Assembly: GCA_022571135.1 (NCBI GenBank)
Contig: JACZYK010000017.1
Span: forward strand, 1 to 18,891
DNA: 18,891 bases
Origin: Bacteroidota bacterium
GTDB lineage: Bacteria; Bacteroidota; Rhodothermia; Rhodothermales; UBA10348
Direction: 5' to 3'
The position numbers were made by a program, and so were the translations under genes. Of this stretch, positions 1 to 8,811 are shown in pieces. The notes under the pieces were generated by a model that saw nothing but the letters and a program-made list of their open reading frames with translations, had not been told where the DNA came from and ran no database searches. How positions within the stretch are numbered: the stretch's first letter is position 1; each line of letters starts with the position of its first letter.

Positions 1-2217
1 CGGCTCGCGGTCGCTCGCTTGCTTCTCCGACCGATCATTCGGTCGGAGAATGACCAGATCGTCGAAGAGCGTCGTCGGAAGATTCGCCCGGAACCGCGCC
101 CACTTGTTTCCGGCGCTCGTGGAGACGAAGAGTGCATGCTCCGTTCCCAGAAAAAGAAGATCCGGATTGTCGGGATGCTCGACGAGAACGTTCACCGATC
201 CGTCCTCGGGGAGTCCGTCCGTGATCTTTTCCCAGGAAGCCCCGAAATCATTCGTTTTGTATACGTACGGTGCCCAGTCGCCGTCCCTGTGTGCGTCAAA
301 GGTGACGTACGCCGCTCCGGCAGAGCGTTTTGACGCCACGACGCGACTCACGTACGTGCCGTCCGGAAGATCCGGAACGGATCGGGAAACTTCGTCCCAG
401 CGCCGCCCGGCGTCGATGGTTACCTGAACGTTGCCGTCGTCCGTGCCGACCCAGAGGATGACCGGATTCAGTGGCGACTCGGAAATGGTCGTGATCTCTC
501 CATAACTCGAGGTTCCATCGTTTTTCGACACCTTGATGTCCTTTCCCTGAATTCCCATGAGATACAGCGAATCGCGCTGCAGGCCGCGCGTCAGGTCTGC
601 GGTGCGATCCCAGCTGACTCCGCGATCGCGCGAGATAAACAACCTGTTTCCACCCACATACACCGTGCCGGCGTCGTGCCTGGAGATTACCACCGGATTC
701 ACCCAATCGAAGCGGTACGGCTTTTCTCCTTCCGGCGGATAAGGGCGAATGTCCAGCAGATCGCCGGTCTGTTGGTGGAGGCGCGTAATGGTGCCGTTCT
801 GAGCGTTGCTGTACACGAATTCGTTATTCGGATCGGGTTGATGATACATGCCGTCACCGAAGCCGATCTGCCTCCAATCGTCGTTCAGAATGCCGATCCA
901 GCTTCTCGTAGCGCTGGGTCCCACCCAGGAATGGTTGTCCTGCATCCCTCCATAAACGCGATACGGTACGTTCGTGTCTACACCGATGGCATAGAATTGT
1001 CCGATCGACATATTGTTCAGCCGGCCATAGGTCTCGCCTCGATCCCAGGTCTCATGCAGTCCGGCGTCACCCGCCAGATAGAAATGTTCCGGATTGCCCG
1101 GATCGATCCACATCGTATGGTAGTCGCTGTGTATGCCTACGTCGTAGGTAGGGCGCGTCGGCATCTGCCGAAATGTTTTTCCACCGTCCTCGCTCATGTA
1201 GAACTCCGTGGCAAGGAGGTAGACCCTCATCTCGTCCGTTGGATCGACGTAAATGTGGCTGTAGTACATCGGCCTGGGATTGAGCGTATTCACCTTTTCC
1301 CACGAAGCGCCTCCGTCGGCCGTCCGGTAGACACCGCTCTCCCCGGGATGCTCGACCGTGGCATAGAGAACCTGAGGATTGGTTGCGGCGATGGCAAGTC
1401 CGATGCGGCCTTTATCCCCGTCAGGAATACCGGTCGTCAGTTCCCGCCAGGTTTCGCCTCCGTCTGTTGTTTTGTAGATGCCGCTTCCAGGACCGCCGCC
1501 GTTGAACCCCCAGGTTCGACGCAGGCGCTGATAGGTCGCCGCATAGAGTACGTCCGGATGCATGCGGTCCATGACGAGATCCACGGCGCCCGTGTATTGG
1601 TCGATGAACAGGACTTTCTCCCAGGAGTCGCCCCCGTCTTTCGTCCTGAAGACACCCCGCTCCGCGCTCGCCTTCCAGAGGTTGCCAACGGCCGCAACAT
1701 AGAGTACGTCCGGATTTTCCGGATCCACCCGGAGCCTGCCTATATGGCGCGTTTCCTCGAGCCCCTTGTGATCCCAGGTCACTCCACCGTTTACGGATCG
1801 GTATATACCGTTTCCCCAGGAGGTGCTCTGCCGGTTCTGCTGTTCGCCCGTTCCGGCCCAGACGACGAAAGGATTCGACGGCGCGATGGCCAGATCTCCG
1901 AACGTGCTGACCGGTTTATCATCGAAGACCGAAGTCCACGTAGTCCCCTTGTTGGTGGATTTCCATATGCCCCCGGAAGCGGTGGCGATGAAAATCGTAC
2001 TCGGGTCGCCCGGTAGGGCCTCCACATCGTGGATTCTACCGCCGGTTACCGCGGGACCGATATTGCGGAATTTCAGGCCGTCGAGTGCTTCACTGGCTAT
2101 CGAAACCGGTTGAGCCTGCGCCGGCTCTCGGATCGATAATGCCGTTACTATAATCAGACAGGTGCAGGCGCAAATAAGACGGTACACGGACATGACGTTT
2201 TCGGGAAGGGTAGACAT
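1..2217 (-). CDS. Secreted sortilin/VPS10-type BNR (Asp-box) beta-propeller protein, 3' end outside window
   Basis: The frame is open from 2217 to the window edge (739 codons) with no stop. A signal peptide is visible: a hydrophobic run at about residues 12-28 ending AQA|QPVS. The opening FRNIGP...GGRI, followed by SGGIWKSTN and TGEQQNR, is typical of the large exported proteins annotated as glycosyl hydrolase or WD40/YVTN/BNR-like repeat proteins in Bacteroidota and Rhodothermota. About ten Asp-box motifs follow, such as STNKGTTW (87-94), SVNGGVTW, RTKDGGDSW, KTTDGGETW, RTADGGASW, ISRDRGVSW and KTNDFGASW, consistent with two stacked propellers. The substrate is unknown and hydrolase activity is unproven. 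An in-frame ATG at 2193 leaves a tidier signal peptide (MSVYRLICAC...) and may be the true start; neither start has a clear ribosome site. The last 15 or so codons before the edge do not look like the family (see findings). Confidence 0.88.
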   Translation of the reverse strand, partial: MSTLPENVMSVYRLICACTCLIIVTALSIREPAQAQPVSIASEALDGLKFRNIGPAVTGGRIHDVEALPGDPSTIFIATASGGIWKSTNKGTTWTSVFDDKPVSTFGDLAIAPSNPFVVWAGTGEQQNRQSTSWGNGIYRSVNGGVTWDHKGLEETRHIGRLRVDPENPDVLYVAAVGNLWKASAERGVFRTKDGGDSWEKVLFIDQYTGAVDLVMDRMHPDVLYAATYQRLRRTWGFNGGGPGSGIYKTTDGGETWRELTTGIPDGDKGRIGLAIAATNPQVLYATVEHPGESGVYRTADGGASWEKVNTLNPRPMYYSHIYVDPTDEMRVYLLATEFYMSEDGGKTFRQMPTRPTYDVGIHSDYHTMWIDPGNPEHFYLAGDAGLHETWDRGETYGRLNNMSIGQFYAIGVDTNVPYRVYGGMQDNHSWVGPSATRSWIGILNDDWRQIGFGDGMYHQPDPNNEFVYSNAQNGTITRLHQQTGDLLDIRPYPPEGEKPYRFDWVNPVVISRHDAGTVYVGGNRLFISRDRGVSWDRTADLTRGLQRDSLYLMGIQGKDIKVSKNDGTSSYGEITTISESPLNPVILWVGTDDGNVQVTIDAGRRWDEVSRSVPDLPDGTYVSRVVASKRSAGAAYVTFDAHRDGDWAPYVYKTNDFGASWEKITDGLPEDGSVNVLVEHPDNPDLLFLGTEHALFVSTSAGNKWARFRANLPTTLFDDLVILRPNDRSEKQASDREP
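23..50. repeat. Perfect 12-bp inverted repeat, 4-nt loop
   Basis: The arms ttctccgaccga (23-34) and tcggtcggagaa (39-50) are exact reverse complements around tcat. The repeat lies inside the 3' part of the propeller reading frame, where family-type sequence stops. It is not followed by a T run on either strand, so it is not a standard terminator. It could be a genuine hairpin or a fold-back sequencing or assembly artefact. Confidence 0.75.
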
Positions 2218-2299
2218 CGACGCTTCATCTTCCCGCCTACGATAGGGCACGAACGGCAAAAGGAGAAGCCGTCAGATCCGGACGAGAAATTTTTTCGGC

Positions 2300-2360
2300 T
2301 CGAACGCGGCCCGCATAACTCGAACGGCCCGCATGACGGATCGAACGGCCCCTATGACAG
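2300..2360. repeat. Three degenerate tandem copies of a ~20-bp unit
   Basis: Three head-to-tail copies start with tcgaacg: 2300-2319, 2320-2340 and 2341-2360. Each continues with a CGGCCC core and a cataac/catgac/tatgac end. They fill the gap between the groEL terminator and the propeller gene. No gene is visible here, and the function is unknown. Confidence 0.6.
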
Positions 2361-2364
2361 ACAC

Positions 2365-2397
2365 AAAAAAGGGCGGGGTCGCTCAGCGGCCCCGCCC
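2365..2397 (-). terminator. Rho-independent terminator of groES-groEL
   Basis: On the minus strand, 12 bp pair (GGGCGGGGCCGC with GCGACCCCGCCC, one G-T pair) around a three-base loop, followed directly by TTTTTT. It lies 25 bases after the groEL stop codon. The long GC stem and uninterrupted T run make this a confident call. Confidence 0.92.
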
Positions 2398-2422
2398 TCA
2401 GTTCATCGCAACGATGCTCGGC

Positions 2423-4060
<1,638 letters not shown>

Positions 4061-4141
4061 GATATTTATTTCTACGTGGGTCTTTTTATCCTGGATGATG
4101 CCTTGCCCCTCGGATCGAGGGACGACCAGCTCGATGCCGGT

Positions 4142-4432
4142 TTATTCAGTCACGATGCCGAGAATGTCCGTCTCGCGCATGATGAGAAGCTCCTCCTCGT
4201 CAATGGTGATTTCCGTGCCGGAATATTTTCCGTACAGTACCGTGTCGCCTTCCTTGACGGTCATGTCGATCTTCGTTCCGTTCTCGATGCGGCCTGTTCC
4301 GACAGAGATGACGGTGCCTTTCTGGGGCTTCTCTTTTGCCGTATCAGGGATAAAGAGACCACTCGCCGTTTTTTCCTCGGCCGGTTGCGCTTTTACGACC
4401 ACGCGATCTCCGAGGGGTTGAATGCTAGCCAT
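4142..4432 (-). CDS. groES: Co-chaperonin GroES (10 kDa)
   Basis: This 96-residue lid of the GroEL chamber begins MASIQPLGDRVVVKAQPAEE. Its mobile loop, EEKTASGLFIPDTAKEKP (about residues 19-36), docks onto GroEL. GTVISVGTGR and KEGDTVLYGKYSGTEI follow, all typical of the family. The start is fixed by AAGGAGG nine bases upstream of the ATG on the minus strand, the best ribosome site in the window. It is the first gene of the groES-groEL operon, and a CIRCE operator lies 68 bases upstream. Confidence 0.98.
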   Translation of the reverse strand: MASIQPLGDRVVVKAQPAEEKTASGLFIPDTAKEKPQKGTVISVGTGRIENGTKIDMTVKEGDTVLYGKYSGTEITIDEEELLIMRETDILGIVTE

Positions 4433-4500
4433 GAGTTCGTGCCTCCTTGACTAATGATTGATGGTGTTACTGAAATAGTGAGTTCGATCCGGCAGCGATT

Positions 4501-4527
4501 TTGGCACCCGATGGTGGGGAGTGCTAA
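4501..4527 (-). promoter_or_regulatory. CIRCE operator (HrcA binding site) of groES-groEL
   Basis: Read on the minus strand this is TTAGCACTC, nine bases, then GGGTGCCAA. The first half matches the CIRCE consensus (TTAGCACTC-N9-GAGTGCTAA) exactly. The second half matches 7 of 9, and the spacer is exactly nine. Its position, 68 bases before groES, fits repression by HrcA overlapping the transcription start. No hrcA gene is present in the window. I could not fix the promoter itself with confidence. Confidence 0.85.
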
Positions 4528-4643
4528 CCGACCGATAAAAAATTTTCGCTGGCTGGCCACACGCGTCGCCGTAAGCGAGTACATAAGAACCTCGGTCTCT
4601 GGACACGGTTCCTCTGAAATCTGACGGAATACCGCATTTCGAT

Positions 4644-4671
4644 TTGAATTTCCTCTCCTGCCGGTTAAATT
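4644..4671 (+). promoter_or_regulatory. Possible promoter for the DUF2085 gene
   Basis: TTGAAT and TAAATT are separated by 16 bases and lie about 50 bases before the ATG at 4722. Both hexamers are only partial matches to the sigma-70 pattern. The gap between the divergent groES and DUF2085 genes must hold a plus-strand promoter, and this is the best candidate I see. Confidence 0.3.
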
Positions 4672-4721
4672 TTCGTGAACCAGATGAGAGCGTGACCACA
4701 CAAACGTGACCGCAAAGAGGA

Positions 4722-5258
4722 ATGGAGGTGGGGAAATCCGGAACGCTATCGGAAAAGAACCTTCATAGGGTAAGACGCTCCGGTTGGATGTCGGCTTTTC
4801 TCATGACCCTGTTCATCGCCGTTCTCGTAACCCTGACGCCGCTGTATCCACCAGGCCTCCGATCAGCGGTAATGCAGGCATTCGCCGGTGTTTGCCATCA
4901 GCTGCCCCATCGGTCTCCACACGTGGCCGGTATTCAGTTGGCTGTCTGTCACCGATGCTTAGGGATCTACTGGGCGCTTCCCCTGGCGGCCCTCCTGTAT
5001 GCTATGACCCGCGGCTTCTGGCCGATCAGGGGCAAAGGAGGCATCCTGATTCTGTTGCTCGCCGGCCTCCCGGCCGCGGTCGACTGGTTGGGCGATGTGC
5101 TGGGTTGGTGGGTCAACACGCCGGCATCCAGAATGACTACCGGAGCGATGTTCGGCCTTACGGCGGGTTACTTTTTTACGCGGGCTGTCACGGATATCGT
5201 AAGTGAACGCGTGAGGAAGAAAACATCTAAGCGTCTGGACAGGGCGTCGAAACCATGA
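4722..5258 (+). CDS. DUF2085 family membrane protein
   Basis: This 178-residue integral membrane protein has about four membrane segments. It carries the DUF2085 signature: CHQLPHRSPH with C58/H59, then AVCHRCLGIYW with C76, H77 and C79, then PAAVDWLGDVLGWW and TPASRMTTGAMFGLTAGYF. The clustered Cys and His residues suggest metal or redox chemistry, but the biochemical function of the family is not established. AGAGG lies immediately before the ATG, too close for good spacing, so an in-frame GTG at 4728 could be the real start. The stop overlaps the next gene by four bases (ATGA), so the two are almost certainly translated together. It diverges from groES. Confidence 0.9.
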   Translation: MEVGKSGTLSEKNLHRVRRSGWMSAFLMTLFIAVLVTLTPLYPPGLRSAVMQAFAGVCHQLPHRSPHVAGIQLAVCHRCLGIYWALPLAALLYAMTRGFWPIRGKGGILILLLAGLPAAVDWLGDVLGWWVNTPASRMTTGAMFGLTAGYFFTRAVTDIVSERVRKKTSKRLDRASKP

Positions 5259-5737
5259 ACAAAATCATTCCCACAGCTGCCGGAATCATGGTGATTTTAG
5301 CGTTTTCCATCTATCCGGTTCGCCTTGCAGACTCTTTCTGTTGCTTCGGAATTGTTCTTGGTGGGCTTCTCGGTGCAGTTTTAGCCGGGAGAACCGACAA
5401 CGACCGACTGGAGTCGACCCGGGCGCTAAAAATCGGTGCCGGAATTGGTGTGTCTTCGGCGATTGTAGTTCTCTTTCTCAACGTCCTGTTCGGCGCTACG
5501 TCTGCCGATTCGGTCGTATTCGACCCCATTCCAGGATTCATCTACCGTTTCTTCTCCTCAATGGCTAGTGGCGTCGTGGGCATAGCGGGAGATACCACTC
5601 CGTCTGCAAACCTTTTACCTGACGTCTGGTGGCGTTTCATTTTTCAGTTGTTCAACAACGCCCTCTTTGGCGCCTTCGGTGGAGCAATCGGGGCGTCGCT
5701 GTTCCAGCAAGAACCGCCGATCGATGAGCAAGCCTGA
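5255..5737 (+). CDS. Small membrane protein with CC motif, paralogue of the 5900-6388 gene
   Basis: I do not recognise a named family. The 160 residues show an N-terminal hydrophobic segment, then SFCCFGIVLGGLLGAVLAG (CC at 29-30), a hydrophobic segment near 60-80, a polar central stretch (about 85-120), and a C-terminal glycine-rich segment NNALFGAFGGAIGASLF. The same architecture with the same CC position recurs in the gene at 5900-6388, so the two look like ancient duplicates. Its start overlaps the DUF2085 stop (ATGA), placing it in that operon. A role at the inner membrane is inferred from topology only. Confidence 0.8.
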   Translation: MNKIIPTAAGIMVILAFSIYPVRLADSFCCFGIVLGGLLGAVLAGRTDNDRLESTRALKIGAGIGVSSAIVVLFLNVLFGATSADSVVFDPIPGFIYRFFSSMASGVVGIAGDTTPSANLLPDVWWRFIFQLFNNALFGAFGGAIGASLFQQEPPIDEQA

Positions 5738-5796
5738 TCCCTTCGACAGCGCCCAGCACGCCCCGGTCATCACCGCCCGCGAAGGGTCCGGGGAGT

Positions 5797-5820
5797 CGTC
5801 GACATTTCTAACTGTCGACG
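5797..5820. repeat. Perfect 8-bp inverted repeat between membrane-protein genes
   Basis: CGTCGACA and TGTCGACG flank an 8-base A/T-rich loop, 60 bases after the 5737 stop and just upstream of the candidate promoter of the next gene. There is no T run after it, so an operator or RNA-processing hairpin is as likely as a weak terminator. Confidence 0.5.
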
Positions 5821-5853
5821 TTGACGTAGGTACCTTTTCGATCCGTTCTGGTC

Positions 5854-5861
5854 TATCTTTG
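5854..5861 (+). promoter_or_regulatory. Bacteroidota-type -7 element (TATCTTTG)
   Basis: TATCTTTG matches the TAnnTTTG -7 consensus known from Bacteroidota exactly and lies about 40 bases before the ATG at 5900. A matching -33 TTTG at the usual distance is not clear; only a TTTT run is present upstream. If the element is real, the second CC-motif gene has its own promoter. Confidence 0.4.
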
Positions 5862-5899
5862 CGTGCACCATTTTCTGTGAGCTAAGACGCAGGTCGCCC

Positions 5900-6388
5900 A
5901 TGCCGAGCAAGAAACAGTCTATCATTCTCGGGGGGCTGGTCGCTGGACTTCTCAGCACCTCGTATCTGGGACTCATCAATCTGCTATGCTGCGCCGGAGT
6001 CATCATCGGCGCATTGGTGGCGGTCTGGCACTACACGGATGCGAACGAACTGACCATTTCTGCAGGCCAGGGTGCTGTCCTGGGCCTCTTAGCCGCCCTT
6101 GTCGGATGGGCGATCTCGCTCGTGCTCAATTACATCCTGATCAACGCCGGAATAAGGCACGACCAGGCCATCAGCCAATTTATCCTCGACAAGATTGGCG
6201 ACAGCCTGCCTCCCGAGAGCTACGATCAGTTGGTCGAGCAGATGGAGAAGCAGATCACGCTCGCCGGCTATTTGGCCAGTGCTCTCTGGGGAGTGTTGGC
6301 TTCCTCCCTGTTCGGAGCCGTTGGCGGTGCGATTGGAGCCGTGATTTTCAAGAAAGGCGCCGATGCGCCGGACGCGTTCTCCGAGTAG
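5900..6388 (+). CDS. Small membrane protein with CC motif, paralogue of the 5255-5737 gene
   Basis: The 162 residues show an N-terminal glycine-rich hydrophobic segment, then INLLCCAGVIIGALVAVWHY (CC at 30-31), then QGAVLGLLAALVGWAISLVL, an acidic amphipathic stretch (about 85-125, including LPPESYDQLVEQMEKQI), and a C-terminal segment SLFGAVGGAIGAVIFKK. The glycine-zipper pattern (GxxxG-like spacing) and the CC after the first helix match the neighbouring 5255 gene. Small proteins of this layout occur as uncharacterised proteins in Rhodothermota and related groups, from memory. It is convergent with the minus-strand gene ending at 6424, with 35 bases between and no clear terminator. Confidence 0.82.
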   Translation: MPSKKQSIILGGLVAGLLSTSYLGLINLLCCAGVIIGALVAVWHYTDANELTISAGQGAVLGLLAALVGWAISLVLNYILINAGIRHDQAISQFILDKIGDSLPPESYDQLVEQMEKQITLAGYLASALWGVLASSLFGAVGGAIGAVIFKKGADAPDAFSE

Positions 6389-6423
6389 CCGAGTAAATCC
6401 TGCATCCAGTCGACACGGCGAGA

Positions 6424-7200
6424 CTACGTCTTTCTCCGACTCGCCGGGGGACCTCTCCGACTTGCCGGGGGACCCAGTATTTCGGCCAGTACGATGGCTT
6501 CCCCGAGCGATTTGCGTCCTTTGAGTCTGGAGGCGATCGATGATCGCTTCAGCGGTTGGGGCGCCTCGCGGCCAGAGTCCAGGTCCGATTTGGCTTTCTT
6601 GGACGGACGCGCTTTCACCCTTTCGGGCTTTTTCTCCGCTGCGGATCGATACTTGAAGGGAGAATCGGCAAGATCTCGGAACCTGTCGTGGAAGTCGACC
6701 TCGGAATAGGCAGGTTGACGGTCGAACGACGTATTGAAGGTCGTTTCGGCTTTCCAGTCGCGCGGTTTTTTCTCGAAGCGCTCTTCAGCATCCCAGGCCG
6801 TGGATGAATCCGATTTGCGAAATTCAAACGGGTCTTCGGACAGGTTACGGGTCTCCGCGAAGGGCTTTCGGCGTTCAAAGGGTTCTTCAGAGCGGCCGAA
6901 GACTTCCGGTGCAGGCGGTTGGGCATCGTGGCGCCGAGGCGTTCCCATACCGAGAGTCGTTCGAATTTCTGAGAGCGCAACGTCGAACTCGCTCTCTTCC
7001 GCTCGACGTCTCGGATGACCGAGCCCGGGCTCTGGAGCCGACGCCGGTCTGCTCACCAACTCGCCGGGTCCAGGGCCGGATGCGGTCTGCTGCGTGCGGG
7101 GCAGTTGTCTGGCCTTCGAGTCAGACCTTCTTTTCCGGCTCAACCGCCGGAGGAGCCAGAACCCCAAGAGGCCCAGCCATAATAGAATGTTGCTGTCCAT
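6424..7200 (-). CDS. Membrane-anchored, largely disordered hypothetical protein
   Basis: Not a recognised family. The 258 residues begin MDSNILLWLGLLGFWLLRRL, a single N-terminal membrane anchor followed by an Arg/Lys-rich stop-transfer stretch. About 190 residues of low-complexity polar sequence rich in Arg, Glu, Ser and Pro follow. The C-terminus has a short ordered-looking patch, SLGEAIVLAEILGPPASRR. Repeated phrases such as EEPFERRKPF and EDPFEFRKS hint at short linear motifs that may bind a partner. The tail contains a duplicated GPPASRR. It lies 87 bases downstream of mutY on the same strand and could be its operon partner. The reading frame looks genuine because the anchor and charge pattern are coherent and no competing gene lies opposite. 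Confidence 0.7.
   Translation of the reverse strand: MDSNILLWLGLLGFWLLRRLSRKRRSDSKARQLPRTQQTASGPGPGELVSRPASAPEPGLGHPRRRAEESEFDVALSEIRTTLGMGTPRRHDAQPPAPEVFGRSEEPFERRKPFAETRNLSEDPFEFRKSDSSTAWDAEERFEKKPRDWKAETTFNTSFDRQPAYSEVDFHDRFRDLADSPFKYRSAAEKKPERVKARPSKKAKSDLDSGREAPQPLKRSSIASRLKGRKSLGEAIVLAEILGPPASRRGPPASRRKT
6433..6474. repeat. 21-bp tandem duplication at the 3' end of a gene
   Basis: Two adjacent 21-base units (6433-6453 and 6454-6474) differ at one position. They encode a repeated GPPASRR at the C-terminus of the 6424-7200 protein. The unit length is a multiple of three, so the frame is kept. Confidence 0.8.
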
Positions 7201-7287
7201 GCAGCCTGCTCTCCGAACGAATTGTTTTGACGATCCCGAATGTTACAATATAGGTGGCCCGAAGATTCCTGTCGCTTCGGCCGTCGC

Positions 7288-8409
7288 TCAACGGCGGGAA
7301 AGTTGTTCGATCAGTTTTCGATTCGCACGCGGAAAGGCGTAGTCCTGCATTTTTTCGGCAACGATCCATGTAACAGGAAGAGACTGAGTTGAAAACGGTG
7401 TCCCCGAAACGAGGGAGCAGTGAAACGCGTGCAGCGTAATTCGAAAGTGGGAATAGGCATGAGGAATCGATGTGATCTTCGGACCGACCTCAACCTCGAT
7501 TCCGAGTTCTTCGCGGAGTTCACGTCGGCAGGCTTCCTCCAGCGTTTCGTGCTGCTGACGTTTACCGCCCGGAAATTCCCATAGTCCCCCCAGAAGACCG
7601 TCTTCTGCGCGTCTCTGGATGAGCATTTCGCCCGCCTCGTTCGAGATTACGCCAACAGCGATGTCATAATGGGGAATACGCCTGCGGCGCAAGCGAACCG
7701 GATAGGCTTCGGGATTTCCCTCATGCGCCGCCTGACAAAACGCGGCGACCGGGCATACACCGCATCCCGGACTCCTGGGCGTACAGATCGTCGCCCCGAG
7801 CTCCATCATGGCTTCATTGTGTTTACCCGGTTCGGTCGGGTTCGCCAGTCGATCCGCGAGTTGCTGCAGCGACCTGCGCACGCGGCTTTTTCGTGAATCC
7901 TCCGCAAGTCCGGTAAGGCGCGTGAGAACGCGGACGACATTGCCGTCAAGAACGCCGACCCCCTGGTTGAAAGCCATAGAGAGAATCGCTGCTGCCGTAT
8001 ACGAACCGATTCCCGGAAGCGACAGGAGATCATCCCGGGAAGAAGGGATCCGGCCCTCGTGACGGTCCACGATTTCCCGTGCCGCCCGGTGCAGGTTTCG
8101 GGCGCGCGAGTAATAGCCGAGGCCCTCCCAGATCTTCAGGACATCGTCGATAGATGCCGATGCCAACTGAAATACGTCCGGGAACGCACGTATGAATCTC
8201 TCGAAATACGGGATGGCTTGTTCGACCCGGGTCTGTTGCAGGATCACCTCGGAAATCCAGATGACATACGGATTGCGGGTCCTGCGCCACGGAAGGTCAC
8301 GCGCCGCATCGAGAAACCACGACAACAGTGCGTCACGAAATGCCGAAGTCTCTCCCTCCAGAGATGCGGACGGAGGGTTATGGGAAGGCGATGTGATTTT
8401 ACCCGGCAT
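7288..8409 (-). CDS. mutY: A/G-specific adenine glycosylase MutY with intact Nudix box
   Basis: MutY removes adenine mispaired with 8-oxoguanine (base excision repair, cytoplasm). The order is: HhH-GPD catalytic domain with WISEVILQQTR (catalytic Glu 54), the helix-hairpin-helix LPGIGSYTAAAI (131-142) and LDGNVVRVLTR (catalytic Asp 155). The iron-sulfur loop follows with Cys 209, 216, 219 and 225 in the exact C-x6-C-x2-C-x5-C spacing. The C-terminal 8-oxoguanine-recognition domain (about 245-373) has the Nudix fold. At 373 residues the length is normal. Residues 282-304 fit the full Nudix box G-x5-E-x7-REL-x-EE-x-GI, which is degenerate in E. coli MutY. The gene starts nine bases after the small Ig-like gene, so the two are likely co-transcribed. 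Confidence 0.97.
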   Translation of the reverse strand: MPGKITSPSHNPPSASLEGETSAFRDALLSWFLDAARDLPWRRTRNPYVIWISEVILQQTRVEQAIPYFERFIRAFPDVFQLASASIDDVLKIWEGLGYYSRARNLHRAAREIVDRHEGRIPSSRDDLLSLPGIGSYTAAAILSMAFNQGVGVLDGNVVRVLTRLTGLAEDSRKSRVRRSLQQLADRLANPTEPGKHNEAMMELGATICTPRSPGCGVCPVAAFCQAAHEGNPEAYPVRLRRRRIPHYDIAVGVISNEAGEMLIQRRAEDGLLGGLWEFPGGKRQQHETLEEACRRELREELGIEVEVGPKITSIPHAYSHFRITLHAFHCSLVSGTPFSTQSLPVTWIVAEKMQDYAFPRANRKLIEQLSRR

Positions 8410-8418
8410 ACGAATCGG

Positions 8419-8793
8419 CTAGCGCACAACGACCTCGACGGCGAGGGAGTCCGTGGCCCCATCGCTCAATACGGCCCTGAACCAGAGCCAATGCAGGCCC
8501 CGGTCAGCTACGGTGGTTTTCCAGAAAAACGTCCGATTTACCAGCCAGCTTCTTGCGGGCAGAGCGATACCGCGGTAACGCTTCACGGCCCGCTCCCCAA
8601 GAGAATCCGGAAGATTCGTAATGTAAGCTTCGCCTGCGCTTACGGTATCGGCGGCCGAGACCAAAGGCGAAATGGTCAAGCTGACTGAAATGGAGGCGTG
8701 CACGTGCTGGAGCCTTTCAGCGGGGGTATAGGAAGCAGTACCTTTCGGAACAAGGACGGCGATCAGAGCCGAAAGAATAAGTGCCGATACCAT
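8419..8793 (-). CDS. Small exported protein with Ig-like C-terminal domain
   Basis: The 124 residues start with a plausible signal peptide (MVSALILSALIAVLVPKGTAS). A middle section (AGEAYITNLPDSLGERAVKRY) follows, then a beta-rich end: RTFFWKTTVADRGLHWLWF, then RAVLSDGATDSLAVEVVV. This end has the alternating pattern of an immunoglobulin-like strand pair (F-W-x-T...D-x-G-x-H-x-x-x-F-x-A...V-x-V). No enzyme motif is seen. It ends nine bases before mutY on the same strand. Its start is only 18 bases from the oppositely oriented Omp85 start, which leaves no room for separate promoters. There is no obvious ribosome site. It may be a partner of the cell-envelope protein opposite, but that is a guess. 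Confidence 0.6.
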   Translation of the reverse strand: MVSALILSALIAVLVPKGTASYTPAERLQHVHASISVSLTISPLVSAADTVSAGEAYITNLPDSLGERAVKRYRGIALPARSWLVNRTFFWKTTVADRGLHWLWFRAVLSDGATDSLAVEVVVR

Positions 8794-8811
8794 CAGGTCG
8801 ATTCGGGGCGT

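Noticed and set aside
676..2016. Long plus-strand open frame (446 codons)
   Set aside because: The opposite strand encodes an unmistakable Asp-box propeller protein through the same stretch; the plus frame has no family features and is its shadow.
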